Shown: positions 26,709 to 36,539, counted from the stretch's first letter. The stretch: 64,000 nucleotides of DNA from Funiculus sociatus GB2-C1 (GCF_039962115.1 NZ_JAMPKJ010000001.1:228940-292939), one strand, 5' to 3'. Translations and numbers: made by a program. Notes: a model not told the origin generated them from the sequence alone.

Positions 26709-26859
26709 ATTATTATTTAAAGAGAATGCTGTCTTCCTCTATACAGTAGGTTGGGCATTGCCCACTCTCCACTGTCTTAGGAATTATTCAACATAAATCT
26801 GGCGGTTCATGTGAAATTTTTTTTCAAAAGCACAATACTTGCTTGAACGTACTTGAGGA

Positions 26860-27459
26860 CTAATTAAATAAATCTCTTGGGGAAAACTGCGATCGCATAA
26901 ACAATTGCGTAATGTAATAAGTGTTACCTTCCCGCCAAACCCCAATACCAGTCTCAGCGTATTCTGACCGCAGAATATTCGCACGATGTCCGGGACTGTC
27001 CATCCAACCTTTCACGGCTAACGGCACTGGTTGGGGAGCGTTGGTACTCTTAAACAGATTCTCGCCCACTACCCAGTAAAAAATTCCCCCAGCACGCACC
27101 CGTTGAGACAGGGTACTCCCCCCCGGACTAACGTGGCTGAAGAAGTTTTCACGAGCCATTTGCTGGCTGTAGTTGCGTGCAACCTGTGCTAATTTTTCGT
27201 TATTTTTAAGTTGATTCAAGCCATTTTGCTGACGAATTTCGTTGATGCGCTGACGGACTTGCGCTTCATCCCGTGCAGTGGCAGGTGATTGAGCTACGCT
27301 GTTGGGTAATGGCGGTTTTTCGGTTACGTCCTGCCCAGGTAAGCGCGGTAAAAAATCCGTGACAGGTTGGCACCCTGCCACAATTAAAGCGATGAACGCA
27401 CCGGATATCAAACCTAGTCGCTGACGAATTATTTTCACACTCAAACTGTTGGTAGGCAT
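26860..27459 (-). CDS. CAP-domain (SCP/PR-1-like) lipoprotein
   Basis: A 199-residue exported protein. The signal peptide ends in a perfect lipobox V-A-G-Cys30. After a Pro-rich linker (31-65) comes a CAP domain (about 68-195): RINEIRQQNGLNQLKNNEKL, ARNYSQQMARENFFSHVSPGG with a family His, the VVGENLF block with the family Glu, and VKGWMDSPGHRANIL with the second family His. Bacterial CAP proteins are extracellular and of mostly unknown activity. The C-terminal strands GIGVWREGNTYYITQLF are intact. Confidence 0.9.
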   Translation of the reverse strand: MPTNSLSVKIIRQRLGLISGAFIALIVAGCQPVTDFLPRLPGQDVTEKPPLPNSVAQSPATARDEAQVRQRINEIRQQNGLNQLKNNEKLAQVARNYSQQMARENFFSHVSPGGSTLSQRVRAGGIFYWVVGENLFKSTNAPQPVPLAVKGWMDSPGHRANILRSEYAETGIGVWREGNTYYITQLFMRSQFSPRDLFN

Positions 27460-27617
27460 ACTCTTTGTTAACTACCGTTGAAATAAGCGATCGCGCTTAT
27501 GGAAAGCATCCTCCTTAATTACATGGTAAATAATATTTTGCAACTACCGCATTTATTTTTTCAGCTTTGGGACTATTAGATATTCTCGATCAGTGGCAAA
27601 ATGCTCCTTCTTAAAAG

Positions 27618-29687
27618 TTATCCTATTGGCTGGCGCGGAAAGTGGATAACTAACATAGAAATATCTGCACGACTACGCGCGATCGCTTCTGGCGCAATTC
27701 CTACGGCTGGCAAGCCAAATCTATCCGGATGGCTCCCACCAGTTAATATTAATAAATCATCCGTTTCCAGCATTCGAGAAACCTTTCCCACAAAGTTTCC
27801 CTGCACTCGCACAATTGGAACTTCTGGGCCAAATCCAGTTACTTCTAAATTTGAATTTGAGGAACGCCCAAAAGTTGTCGTTACCTGTAACAATTGCAGT
27901 GATGCCTTTAGTTCCACGGAAAGAGTTCGTGCCAGCTTCTCTGCTTGCCCAAATTTAGAGGATAATGTTTCTCTTTCAGTGAATGCTAAAAATACCCGTT
28001 TTGTATTCTCAATTGGGTGAGAAAATCGGGCGACTAACACTGGCACTGTTGCTCGACGCACTACATTATCAATTACACCGCCGAAGAAATTATCTCGATA
28101 GTTAGAATACCCTTTCCAACCACAAACGATTAAATTAGCATTACGCTCTTGGGCAGCTCGTATAATTCCCTTATCAACTGAGTCATCCACTCTACCAATT
28201 GGCTCAACTGAGGTTACAGAAGCATGAGCAATAGTTTCTGCTGCCGCTAATAACTGGATTTGCTGCGCCTTGGCATCAGCTGAAATTGGCCCCAAATTGT
28301 CAGTTAAAATGTGAAGCGGTAGTAAAGTTCCCCCAGCATTTTTAGTCAAAATCAGAGCAAGTTGCAATAGATTATCTTCAGTGTTGGGGTTAGCTACGGG
28401 AACTAAAATGCGATCGCCTAACTGCTGTTTTCCTCCGCTAGCCGGACTTGCTACCTCTGGCTTCATATCTCGCCCCCAACGGGCAGTAACCCAAGGCGAA
28501 GCAATACAGGTAAACAAAATCATGGCAATAATGCCATTAACAGTGACCTGATCCACCAATTTAATTTGGTAAGCTACCGTAACCGCTGCTAAAGTCGATG
28601 CAGCTTGGGCAACGGAAAGACCAAACATTACCATAACTCCGGGAAACTTGAAGCCAAAAATTTTACCAGATCCCCAAGCTGCGGCAAATTTACTAACTAT
28701 TTCCGCCAAAATCATTACTGCGGCTACTAATAGCGATCGCGGTTCGCTCACTAATATCCCTGGATTAATCAACATCCCTACCGAAATCAGAAAAAATGGC
28801 ACAAACAAGGTATTGCCAACAAACTGAATTCGATTCATCAGCGGACTAAGTTGGGGAATGATTTGAGTAATCGCAATTCCCGCCAAAAATGCCCCAATAA
28901 TCGGCTCAATATCAATTAATTCAGCCGCATAAGATACCACAAATAAAGTTGCTAATACAAAAGTAAATTCTGCCCCTTCATCGTGACCAAAACGCCGGAA
29001 AAACCAACGACCAATTTTAGGAACTCCCCATAAAGTTGCAAAGGTATAAATGGTTAAAGCCGGAATCAGAAATAGCCAAAAACTAAGGTTGAGGCTGCCT
29101 TGGTGAGCTTTAACAACAACTGCTAGAACCAGAAGCGCTAACACATTAGTAATTAAAGTTCCTCCCAAAGTTGCAGTCACAACCTGAGTTCGCATAATTC
29201 CCAATTTTGTAACTACTGGCAATGCCAAAAGTGTATGGGAAGCAAAACAAGAAGCAACCAATATTGCTGCTAAAAAACTGTATCCCAAAAGCAGCATCGC
29301 AGCTGTACCCAATACCATCGGTAAAGCAAAGGTTGCTATTCCAAATATGGCTGCTTTATCTGCGTTGTATTTCAAATCGTCCAGGCTGGTTTCTAGTCCA
29401 GCCATAAACATCAGAAATAGCAATCCGACTGTGCCTAATAAAATGATGGTGCTATCTCGTTCTAAAACACCTAATCCATACGGCCCTACAACCACTCCGG
29501 CGAGGATTAAGCCGACAATTCCAGGTAGTTTAATCCGCTCAAATAATAGCGGTGCAACTAGCATAATCGCCATAATGGTCAGGAAAACTGGAACCGGATC
29601 GGTGATCGGGCCAGAGAACACTGAGGGAGTCAAAAACTCAGTAAGCGATCGCCGCCAGTTTTCCAGGTTTATCAAAATATTTCCCAT
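27618..29687 (-). CDS. CPA2-family cation/proton antiporter with C-terminal universal-stress domains
   Basis: A 689-residue protein. Residues about 30-415 form twelve or so membrane spans of a monovalent cation:proton antiporter-2 (LPGIVGLILAGVVVGPYGLG, FLMFMAGLETSLDDL, EPIIGAFLAGIAI, FFLISVGMLINPG). About 435-690 are cytoplasmic and contain two universal-stress-protein-like lobes: RILVPVANPNTEDNLLQLAL with LIVCGWKGYSNYRDNFFGGV, then VFLAFTERETLSSKFGQ with LLILTGGSHPD. USP domains may bind nucleotides and regulate transport. The ion is Na+ or K+ by family. It stands alone on the minus strand. Confidence 0.9.
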   Translation of the reverse strand: MGNILINLENWRRSLTEFLTPSVFSGPITDPVPVFLTIMAIMLVAPLLFERIKLPGIVGLILAGVVVGPYGLGVLERDSTIILLGTVGLLFLMFMAGLETSLDDLKYNADKAAIFGIATFALPMVLGTAAMLLLGYSFLAAILVASCFASHTLLALPVVTKLGIMRTQVVTATLGGTLITNVLALLVLAVVVKAHQGSLNLSFWLFLIPALTIYTFATLWGVPKIGRWFFRRFGHDEGAEFTFVLATLFVVSYAAELIDIEPIIGAFLAGIAITQIIPQLSPLMNRIQFVGNTLFVPFFLISVGMLINPGILVSEPRSLLVAAVMILAEIVSKFAAAWGSGKIFGFKFPGVMVMFGLSVAQAASTLAAVTVAYQIKLVDQVTVNGIIAMILFTCIASPWVTARWGRDMKPEVASPASGGKQQLGDRILVPVANPNTEDNLLQLALILTKNAGGTLLPLHILTDNLGPISADAKAQQIQLLAAAETIAHASVTSVEPIGRVDDSVDKGIIRAAQERNANLIVCGWKGYSNYRDNFFGGVIDNVVRRATVPVLVARFSHPIENTKRVFLAFTERETLSSKFGQAEKLARTLSVELKASLQLLQVTTTFGRSSNSNLEVTGFGPEVPIVRVQGNFVGKVSRMLETDDLLILTGGSHPDRFGLPAVGIAPEAIARSRADISMLVIHFPRQPIG

Positions 29688-30134
29688 AATTTTTCTAATT
29701 ACTTTTTACTTACAAACACTTGTCATCTATACAAAGTCAGATGTATAAGCATCTCTCTGGGACTATTTTTTTGCAACAACAAACGTCTAGATTACCAAAA
29801 GTCTTACCGCAAAATTTACATCTGAGGTTAGATTGATTGATTGCATAGAACTTAACTATATAGGTAGACATAATTAAACTAAATATCTGCTCCATGTTGG
29901 GCCCTTGGAACCGCACCCAACAAACCCATGCCTACAAATAATTAGATACATCTACTTACCTGAACTAATCCCTACCCTAACTTGCTTAGATTGGATTTGC
30001 AGCATTGCTGTCATCTTGTTGTCATATTTGTTTGCCAAGATGTAAAAATCTGGGGATATTCATAAGTAGGCAATAAACCCTAGCCGTGTAATTTTTCATT
30101 AAACTGCTAGGGCAAGCATCTTGGAGCAAACAAT
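29688..30134. other. 447-base divergent intergenic region
   Basis: It lies between the antiporter (minus) and the P-type ATPase (plus) and must contain both promoters. A degenerate fragment of the dispersed GTTGGG/CCCAAC repeat occurs near 29895-29925 (TGTTGGGCCC...CACCCAACA). Otherwise it is AT-rich with no open frame. Confidence 0.5.
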
Positions 30135-32888
30135 ATGATAGCAATAGCCAAAGAAAAACTGCTGGAACAACAGTGGCACCATTTGCCTGCGCCGGAAATT
30201 AGTAGTGAGTTAAACAGTAATTTAAAAACAGGTTTAGCATCTGCTGAAGTAGCAAAAAGACAGGAGCAGTTTGGCTCTAACGAACTCAAAGGTAAAGCCG
30301 GGAAAAGCCCTTTGGTGCGATTTCTTTTGCAGTTTAATCAACCGCTGCTGTACATTTTGCTAATTGCTGGTGCGATTAAAGCATTCTTGGGAGAGTGGGT
30401 AAATGCTTGGGTGATTTGGGGCGTTACGCTAATTAACGCCATCATTGGTTTTGTTCAGGAATCCAAAGCCGAGAGCGCGATCGCTGCCTTAGCTTCCTCA
30501 GTAAAAACAGACACAAATATCATCCGCAACTCATCAAAAGTACAAGTTCCTTCTACTGAGTTAGTACCAGGCGATATTGTACTACTCACCTCTGGGGACA
30601 AAGTGCCAGCGGATTTGCGTCTCGTACAAGCGCGTAACTTGCAAATCAATGAATCAGCCCTCACAGGCGAGTCAGTTGCTGTTGAAAAAGACACTCAACC
30701 AATTCAGAAAGACGCACCTCTGGCAGAGCGAACCAACATGGCTTATGCTGGCAGCTTTGTAACATCTGGCACCGGACGCGGTATTGTGGTTGCTATTGGA
30801 GAGGCGACAGAAACCGGGCGCATTTCCCAGTTAATGGATCGAGGAACGAATCTAACAACTCCGTTAACCCGCAAATTTGATAAATTCAGTCGAAAATTAC
30901 TGTATATCATTCTGGGGATAGCCACATTAACGTTTGTGATAGGGCTGGGGTATGGCAACTCGTGGGTGGCAATGTTTGAAGCTGCCGTAGCCTTGGCTGT
31001 GAGTGCGATTCCCGAAGGATTACCAGCAGTTGTGACAGTGACGCTGGCGATTGGCGTTTCCCGCATGGCTCGCCGTCATGCGATCGTCCGCAAGTTGCCT
31101 GCGGTGGAAACTTTGGGCGGTGCTACAGTCATTTGTTCTGATAAAACTGGCACTCTAACTGAAAATCAAATGACCGTGCAAGCTATCTATGCAGGAGGTG
31201 AGAATTATACAGTTAGCGGCGGTGGGTATGTTCCAGAAGGGGAAATTTTCTTACATGAAAAGCCAGTTAATTTAAATGATTCCTCTGTACTTCAGGAATG
31301 TTTAAAGGCTGGAATTTTATGCAATGATTCGCGGCTGGAAACAAAGGATGGGCAATGGAGTGTTATTGGCGATCCAACTGAGGGAGCATTAATTGCTCTC
31401 GCTAAGAAAGTAGGATTTTCTGAGGAAAATGTAGAACGGGAAATGCCCAGATTGGATGTTATCCCGTTTGAGTCAGAGTTTCAGTACATGGCAACCTTAC
31501 ATAAGGAAGCTGGAGAGGTTGCTCAATCCAAAAGTCAAAATCAAAAATCAAAAATTGTCTATGTTAAAGGTTCAGTAGAAGCAATTCTTAATCGCTCTGG
31601 GCAGATGTTGGATGCACGAGGAAATCTTACACCTGTTGATAAAAATGCTGTGCATCAGGAAGTTGATGCAATGGCAACCGAGGGGTTACGGGTGCTGGCT
31701 TTTGCTAAGAAAAATGTCGATGTTAATCAGAATTCTTTAGAGCATACAGATATTGAAAATAATCTGATTTTTATCGGATTGCAAGGCATGATCGATCCGC
31801 CTCGAAGCGAAGCTATAAAAGCTGTGCAAGCCTGTCAAGAAGCGGGTATTCAGGTAAAGATGATTACGGGCGATCATGCAGTCACCGCACAAGCGATCGC
31901 TTCTCGCATGGGATTTAACAAAGATGGGGAAGTTTTGGCTTTCACCGGGCAAGAACTCACCCAAATGAATGAACAAGAATTGGCAAATGCGGTAGAACAT
32001 GGAGCTGTGTTTGCCCGTGTCGCCCCAGAACAGAAACTTCGTCTCGTTGAAGCCTTACAATCCAAAGGTGAAGTTGTCGCCATGACGGGGGATGGTGTCA
32101 ACGATGCACCCGCACTCAAACAAGCAGATATTGGAATTGCAATGGGGGGTGCTGGTACTGAGGTGGCGAAAGAAGCCGCTGATATGATCTTGACTGATGA
32201 TAACTTTGCCTCGATAGAAGCTGCTGTTGAGGAAGGTCGTACAGTTTACCGCAATCTAATGAAAGCGATCGCTTTCATTCTTCCAGTAAATGGCGGGGAA
32301 TCGATGACGATTTTGCTCAGCGTGTTATTAGCTAGAGAATTGCCGATTTTATCTTTACAAGTTCTCTGGCTAAATATGGTGAATTCCATCACCATGACTG
32401 TTCCATTAGCTTTTGAGCCTCCATCTGGGCGGGTGATGCAACAACCCCCGCGCCACCCCAATGAACCCTTGCTTTCGCGTCGTTTATTACAGCGAATCCT
32501 GGTAATTTCTGCCTTTAACTGGATTGTTATTTTTGGCGTATTTGAATGGATACGACAAACTACAGGAAATCTCGCTTTAGCCCGCACGATGGCAATCCAA
32601 GCTTTAGTAGCTGGTAGAATCTTTTATCTATTAAGCATTAGCAAACTCGGAAGCTCTATCATTGAGAAAATCAGTGGGAGAATTCAACGAATTAGCGATG
32701 CTCCAGCTATTCTTATTGGTATTGTCTGCACTGTAATTTTGCAGATAATCTTCAGTCAATGGAGCTTGATGAATAACTTATTCTATACAGCACCACTGAA
32801 CTTAAATCAATGGTTAATTTGCCTGTTGGTGGGTTTACCAATGATTGCAGTAGCCTCCTTAGTTAATCGCTTTGACCCTCCTAACTAA
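30135..32888 (+). CDS. P2-type cation-transporting ATPase
   Basis: A 917-residue P-type ATPase. The actuator domain has LTGESVAVEK, M4 has IPEGLP (293-297), the phosphorylation site is Asp336 in CSDKTGTLTENQ, the hinge is MTGDGVNDAPALKQADIGIA, and M5-M6 follow. Compared with Ca2+ pumps, the M4 Glu is kept and the M5 N-x-x-E is kept (VNGGESM). The M6 N-x-x-x-D is N-M-V-N-S here, so one classical Ca2+ ligand is Ser. Ion choice is therefore uncertain (Ca2+, Mn2+, Na+ or H+). The N domain contains a Gln/Ser/Lys run at 464-474 from AT-rich repeat-like DNA. The gene is divergent from the antiporter, perhaps part of the same ion homeostasis. Confidence 0.93.
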   Translation: MIAIAKEKLLEQQWHHLPAPEISSELNSNLKTGLASAEVAKRQEQFGSNELKGKAGKSPLVRFLLQFNQPLLYILLIAGAIKAFLGEWVNAWVIWGVTLINAIIGFVQESKAESAIAALASSVKTDTNIIRNSSKVQVPSTELVPGDIVLLTSGDKVPADLRLVQARNLQINESALTGESVAVEKDTQPIQKDAPLAERTNMAYAGSFVTSGTGRGIVVAIGEATETGRISQLMDRGTNLTTPLTRKFDKFSRKLLYIILGIATLTFVIGLGYGNSWVAMFEAAVALAVSAIPEGLPAVVTVTLAIGVSRMARRHAIVRKLPAVETLGGATVICSDKTGTLTENQMTVQAIYAGGENYTVSGGGYVPEGEIFLHEKPVNLNDSSVLQECLKAGILCNDSRLETKDGQWSVIGDPTEGALIALAKKVGFSEENVEREMPRLDVIPFESEFQYMATLHKEAGEVAQSKSQNQKSKIVYVKGSVEAILNRSGQMLDARGNLTPVDKNAVHQEVDAMATEGLRVLAFAKKNVDVNQNSLEHTDIENNLIFIGLQGMIDPPRSEAIKAVQACQEAGIQVKMITGDHAVTAQAIASRMGFNKDGEVLAFTGQELTQMNEQELANAVEHGAVFARVAPEQKLRLVEALQSKGEVVAMTGDGVNDAPALKQADIGIAMGGAGTEVAKEAADMILTDDNFASIEAAVEEGRTVYRNLMKAIAFILPVNGGESMTILLSVLLARELPILSLQVLWLNMVNSITMTVPLAFEPPSGRVMQQPPRHPNEPLLSRRLLQRILVISAFNWIVIFGVFEWIRQTTGNLALARTMAIQALVAGRIFYLLSISKLGSSIIEKISGRIQRISDAPAILIGIVCTVILQIIFSQWSLMNNLFYTAPLNLNQWLICLLVGLPMIAVASLVNRFDPPN

Positions 32889-32962
32889 GTCAGATGGAAT
32901 ACCCAAATGCTACGCCTTAACTAACCTACGCCGAACTTTATCCGAACGGTGGATAACTGTAG

Positions 32963-33048
32963 TAGCAAGTAGGTTTGATTGAGGTAACGAAACCCAACGC
33001 TAATATTAGGTTTGTTGGGTTTCGCTATCGCACGGGTCTAACCTACAA
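32963..33048. repeat. Dispersed repeat B with an 11-bp hairpin core
   Basis: CGAAACCCAAC (32988-32998) pairs with GTTGGGTTTCG (33014-33024). Outer AAGTAGGTTTGATTGAGG and CTAACCTAC complete the fold. It sits in the 160-base gap between the convergent ATPase and carboxypeptidase genes and could act as a two-way terminator. The motif GAGGTAACGAAACCCAAC recurs at 46333-46362. Confidence 0.65.
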
Positions 33049-33051
33049 TCC

Positions 33052-34569
33052 TCAAGAAAAATCGCTAAATTTGTGCTGAATATACTGGATAAATGGTTCA
33101 ATGCTCAACTCTTTGCCAGTGACGCGCTCAACCAGTTCAGCGGCTGTATATTTGCTACCGTGCTGGTAGATATTTTCTTTGAGCCAATTGTGCAAAGTAT
33201 GGCAATTTCCTTGCTCAATTTGGGTGGGAATTTCTGGATTAGCTTTGAGTGCGGCTGCAAAAAATTGGGCGCTCATAATGTTGCCAAGGGTGTATCCTTG
33301 GAACATTCCCCCGATCGTGCCAGTATACCAGTGGACATCCTGCATTACGCCTTCGCTGTCGTTTTTCGGAACAACACCGAGGTCGGATTTGTAACGCTGG
33401 TTCCAAGCTTCGGGAAGGTCGCGCACTGCGAGTTTACCTTCTAAGAGTTCCAGTTCTAAATCGAAGCGAATCATAACGTGCAAGTTATACGTTACTTCGT
33501 CCGAATCGGTGCGGATAAGCGATCGCGCAACTTTATTAATCGCCCGGTAAAATGTCTCTAGGGAAACATCACCCAGTTGATGGGGGAAAACCTCTTGCAG
33601 TTGCGGATAGAAGAACTTCCAGAAGTTGCGGCTGCGTCCTACCTGATTTTCCCACAGTCGAGATTGACTCTCATGCACACCGGATGAGGTTCCTCCAGCT
33701 AGGGGTGTCCCTTCATACTTGGGGTTGATACCTTGCTCGTATAATGCGTGTCCCATCTCGTGGATGGTGCTAAAAAGTCCCTCATTCAGATCGTTTTCTC
33801 TGATCCGGGTAGTAATTCGCACATCTCCAATCGAGAAATTCGTCATAAATGGGTGCAGCGTCTTATCTTGTCGCCCTCGATTAAAGTCAAAGCCTAGCTG
33901 TTCGATTAACTTGAGGCTAAAATCTAGCTGTTCTGCTTCCGAGAAACTCTGGCGTAAGCAAGTATCATCAGCTACAGGTTGGGAAAGAATCTCCTCGACA
34001 ATAGGAACCAGTTTGTCGCGCAATTGGGAAAAAAGCGATCGCACACTCGTTGCTTTCATCCCGTAATCAGCACCATCAATCAGCGGATCAGCGATATGGT
34101 CGTAGCCAGGGAAAAAGTTAGCATATTCCTGACATATTTCCAGCGTCTTTTCTAGATAAGGCTGCACGGCGGCAAAGTTATTTTCGCTACGAGCGATCGC
34201 CCAAGCGTTATAAGACGCGGTTCGATGCAGAGACATTTTTGCCATAAAATCAGCTGGCACTCGCACTGCGCGATCGTAGTTGCGCCTAGTGATGCGAATC
34301 AGGCTGGCTTCATCAGAATCATAGGGCAAACTCTCCTCGTAAGAGAGCAAATCTGATAACAGTTGCCCTATAGTTGCATCGCTAAACTTAGTATGGGCAA
34401 TCTGTTGCAGAGTAGCCATTTGACGACCCCTTGCAGCTGCGCCACCAGGAGGCATATAAGTAGCTTGATCCCAGTAAAGTAACGAAGCAGCTGAGTAAAT
34501 GTCGTCAACTTCGGTGAGGAGAGTTTTTAGTTCTTGAAGTTTAGGGTGAGTCTTTTGGAGAGTTTGCAT
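33052..34569 (-). CDS. M32-family carboxypeptidase (carboxypeptidase Taq type)
   Basis: A 505-residue cytoplasmic zinc metallocarboxypeptidase. The zinc motif is His270-Glu-Met-Gly-His274 (TIHEMGHALYEQG), followed by the family HES block GVHESQSRLWENQVGRS in which Glu299 is the third ligand. The family GYTLGNIMSAQFF and the N-terminal SAASLLYWDQATYMPPGG are present. The length is the usual 500. Its role is probably the trimming of C-terminal residues during peptide turnover. It is transcribed alone, with no obvious partner. Confidence 0.94.
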   Translation of the reverse strand: MQTLQKTHPKLQELKTLLTEVDDIYSAASLLYWDQATYMPPGGAAARGRQMATLQQIAHTKFSDATIGQLLSDLLSYEESLPYDSDEASLIRITRRNYDRAVRVPADFMAKMSLHRTASYNAWAIARSENNFAAVQPYLEKTLEICQEYANFFPGYDHIADPLIDGADYGMKATSVRSLFSQLRDKLVPIVEEILSQPVADDTCLRQSFSEAEQLDFSLKLIEQLGFDFNRGRQDKTLHPFMTNFSIGDVRITTRIRENDLNEGLFSTIHEMGHALYEQGINPKYEGTPLAGGTSSGVHESQSRLWENQVGRSRNFWKFFYPQLQEVFPHQLGDVSLETFYRAINKVARSLIRTDSDEVTYNLHVMIRFDLELELLEGKLAVRDLPEAWNQRYKSDLGVVPKNDSEGVMQDVHWYTGTIGGMFQGYTLGNIMSAQFFAAALKANPEIPTQIEQGNCHTLHNWLKENIYQHGSKYTAAELVERVTGKELSIEPFIQYIQHKFSDFS

Positions 34570-35040
34570 GATTAGCTGAGGTATGCTTGTTTTGTATAAT
34601 GTGACGCAGAAGAGCCAAGCTCAGACCAGCACCCCGTCTCGATTGTTGCTATCCTGTAGACTGCTATTTTGACACATTTTCCTGAGTTAGACAGCACTAT
34701 TATTGCTGCAACAGTATTTAATAAATTATTTTTTAGTATTAAAGGTTTAATTTTCTAACTTTTATAAATTATGATAAATTTAATTAAGCTATCTTTATGA
34801 AAAACGAATAACCTATCTAATTTTTTATAGCAACAAGTTTTAGAGAGCCTGGATTTTCTTATAGCTGACACTAGACAATAACTAACCATCCACAAACGTA
34901 GTGTAGCTAGAGAATGTAGGTTGTTTCTTTTTTTGCTTTGCGTTTTAATTTTTAATTATACTAGGCATCTTTTAGCCAACCTAGGAAGAAAAACAAAAAA
35001 TTCTATTTCTTGCGGCTTAATATCCCTAAGCCCTGTATTA
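34570..35040. other. 471-base AT-rich intergenic region
   Basis: It separates two minus-strand genes: the end of the TPR gene and the start of the carboxypeptidase. Strongly AT-rich around 34700-34840, with no open frame, strong hairpin or recognisable repeat. The carboxypeptidase promoter should be at the left side. I see nothing else that I can support. Confidence 0.45.
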
Positions 35041-36168
35041 TCACTTAATGTCCCCAATCAAAAGCTGAAATCGCTTATTTTTACGCAGACAATCTAAATC
35101 TGGATCGGTTTTAGCCGCAGGTAGATATTTAGCACGATTTAATTGAATTGCTTGCTGCAAATAATCGACAGCTAATGTGACTTTTCCCTGCAAAGCGTAA
35201 CAGTAGCCTTTGTTGTAAATCCCGTTAGCATGATTGGGATTAACTTCTAAAGATTTCTCGATACTTGTCATCGCATCTTTATACTTACCCAATTTTGTCA
35301 GGGCATAACCGCGATTATCCCAAGCTTCATAATTATTTGGGTCGCATTGTACAGATTTGTCGTAACAGGCGATCGCTTCCTTTATTCGCCCCAATCTCCG
35401 CAGCACTAAACCACGATTGTTCCAGGTGTGAGTCTCGTTTGGATCTATTTCTAGGGCTTTATCGTAGCAGGCGATCGCTTCTTGCTGGCGACCTAACTTA
35501 GACGCTACCGTACCTTTGTTAGTCCAAGCACTTGTATGGTTTGGCTTGATTTCTATGGCTTTGTCATAAGCCGCGATCGCATCTTCATCGCCGCCCGAAA
35601 CCATAAAACAGCAGCCCAAATTATACCATACTTCCGGGTCATCAGGATTAATTTTTAACGCTCTTTTATAACTAGAGATTGCCCGTTGATGTTTGCCTAA
35701 ATTAACCAGCGCATTGCCGCGATTGCTGTGAGCTTTGTAATAATTAGGATTGATTTTTGTAGCTCTGTCATAGCAAGCGATCGCTTCTGGATTCCGCCCC
35801 AACATGGCTAGAGCATTACCTTTATTTGCCCAAGCTTCGTAATTGTCTGGTTGAATCTCCAGTAATTTGTCATAGTTAGCGATCGCTTTCTCATGCTGCC
35901 CCCATTCATCCAGTGCAATACCTCTGTTTAGCCATATACGAATATCATTTGGATTAAACTCAAGCGCCCTGTCAAAGCTATCAATCGATTCTTGATAACG
36001 TTTTAAATGTCCCAGTGCCAGCGCCCGACAAGCCCAGGCATCTGCATGGTAAGATACTAGCTGAATTACTTGGTTAAAATAAGTAAGCGCAACTTCAAAG
36101 TTTTTTGACTCTAAATAAGCCAAACCTTGACTAAAAAGATTTTTAGCTTCTTCTATGTAGTTTGTCAT
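35041..36168 (-). CDS. TPR-repeat protein
   Basis: A 375-residue protein made of about ten consecutive tetratricopeptide repeats (for example AWACRALALGHLKRYQESID, then AWANKGNALAMLGRNPEAIA), with no signal peptide, hence cytoplasmic. I start it at ATG 36168; a GTG 18 bases upstream would add only MRRCRQ. The final region (AVDYLQQAIQLNRAKYLPAAKTDPDLDCL...) is shared in kind with the TPR protein at 37817, whose tail also reads HLAKHDSDFDNIR...F, so the two are paralogues. A protein-interaction role is inferred; no partner is evident. Confidence 0.87.
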   Translation of the reverse strand: MTNYIEEAKNLFSQGLAYLESKNFEVALTYFNQVIQLVSYHADAWACRALALGHLKRYQESIDSFDRALEFNPNDIRIWLNRGIALDEWGQHEKAIANYDKLLEIQPDNYEAWANKGNALAMLGRNPEAIACYDRATKINPNYYKAHSNRGNALVNLGKHQRAISSYKRALKINPDDPEVWYNLGCCFMVSGGDEDAIAAYDKAIEIKPNHTSAWTNKGTVASKLGRQQEAIACYDKALEIDPNETHTWNNRGLVLRRLGRIKEAIACYDKSVQCDPNNYEAWDNRGYALTKLGKYKDAMTSIEKSLEVNPNHANGIYNKGYCYALQGKVTLAVDYLQQAIQLNRAKYLPAAKTDPDLDCLRKNKRFQLLIGDIK

Positions 36169-36243
36169 TTGGCGGCACCTACGCACACAACGCTTTTATC
36201 TCAAATTCTATCGTTTGCTTCTAAAAAAAGAGCAGCGCAGTAT

Positions 36244-36355
36244 AGCGTTTCTCAGTTGGGGGGAATATCTCACGGTTCTGACGTTCAGTCCACATCTGTA
36301 GGGACATGGCATTGCCATGTCCCTACAGATGTATGGCACCCAACCCTTGAATTGG
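36244..36355 (+). repeat. Dispersed repeat A, copy 2
   Basis: It matches the copy at 9052-9163 nearly base for base, with the same left arm AGCGTTTCTCAGTTGGG, the same palindrome GTAGGGACATGGCA-T-TGCCATGTCCCTAC and the same right arm CACCCAACCCTTGAATTG. Confidence 0.85.
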
Positions 36356-36423
36356 TATCCTAGGGTTGACATCGAAAGCCCCTCTTCTAAAAAGAGAGAA
36401 CTTCCCTTTTCTAATGTTTTTCG

Positions 36424-36525
36424 TTCCCAGCCTGCGACTGGGAATGCCTACTATCAGGATCTACCTGATATTATTTTATGGGAGGCAGAGCCTCCCATAA
36501 TGGGTTTCTAGTCAGAGACTAGAAA
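36424..36525. repeat. Cluster of three adjacent hairpins (repeat family C)
   Basis: TTCCCAG/CTGGGAA (36424-36430 with 36438-36444), TTATGGGAGGC/GCCTCCCATAA (36476-36486 with 36490-36500) and TTTCTAGTC/GACTAGAAA (36505-36513 with 36517-36525). The first hairpin recurs at 50182-50202. The cluster lies directly after the msrP stop on the minus strand and could end that transcript. Confidence 0.7.
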
Positions 36526-36539
36526 CGAGAAAGCAAAAT

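Larger units (their letters stand above)
36169..36539. other. 371-base intergenic region filled with repeats
   Basis: It contains the complete second copy of dispersed repeat A (36244-36355) and then a cluster of three hairpins (36424-36525). There is little unique sequence left; the promoter of the TPR gene should lie between 36169 and 36243. Confidence 0.6.

Noticed and set aside
26784..26984. Antisense or overlapping small frames around the CAP-domain gene
   Set aside because: They overlap the coding region out of frame and have no conserved features.
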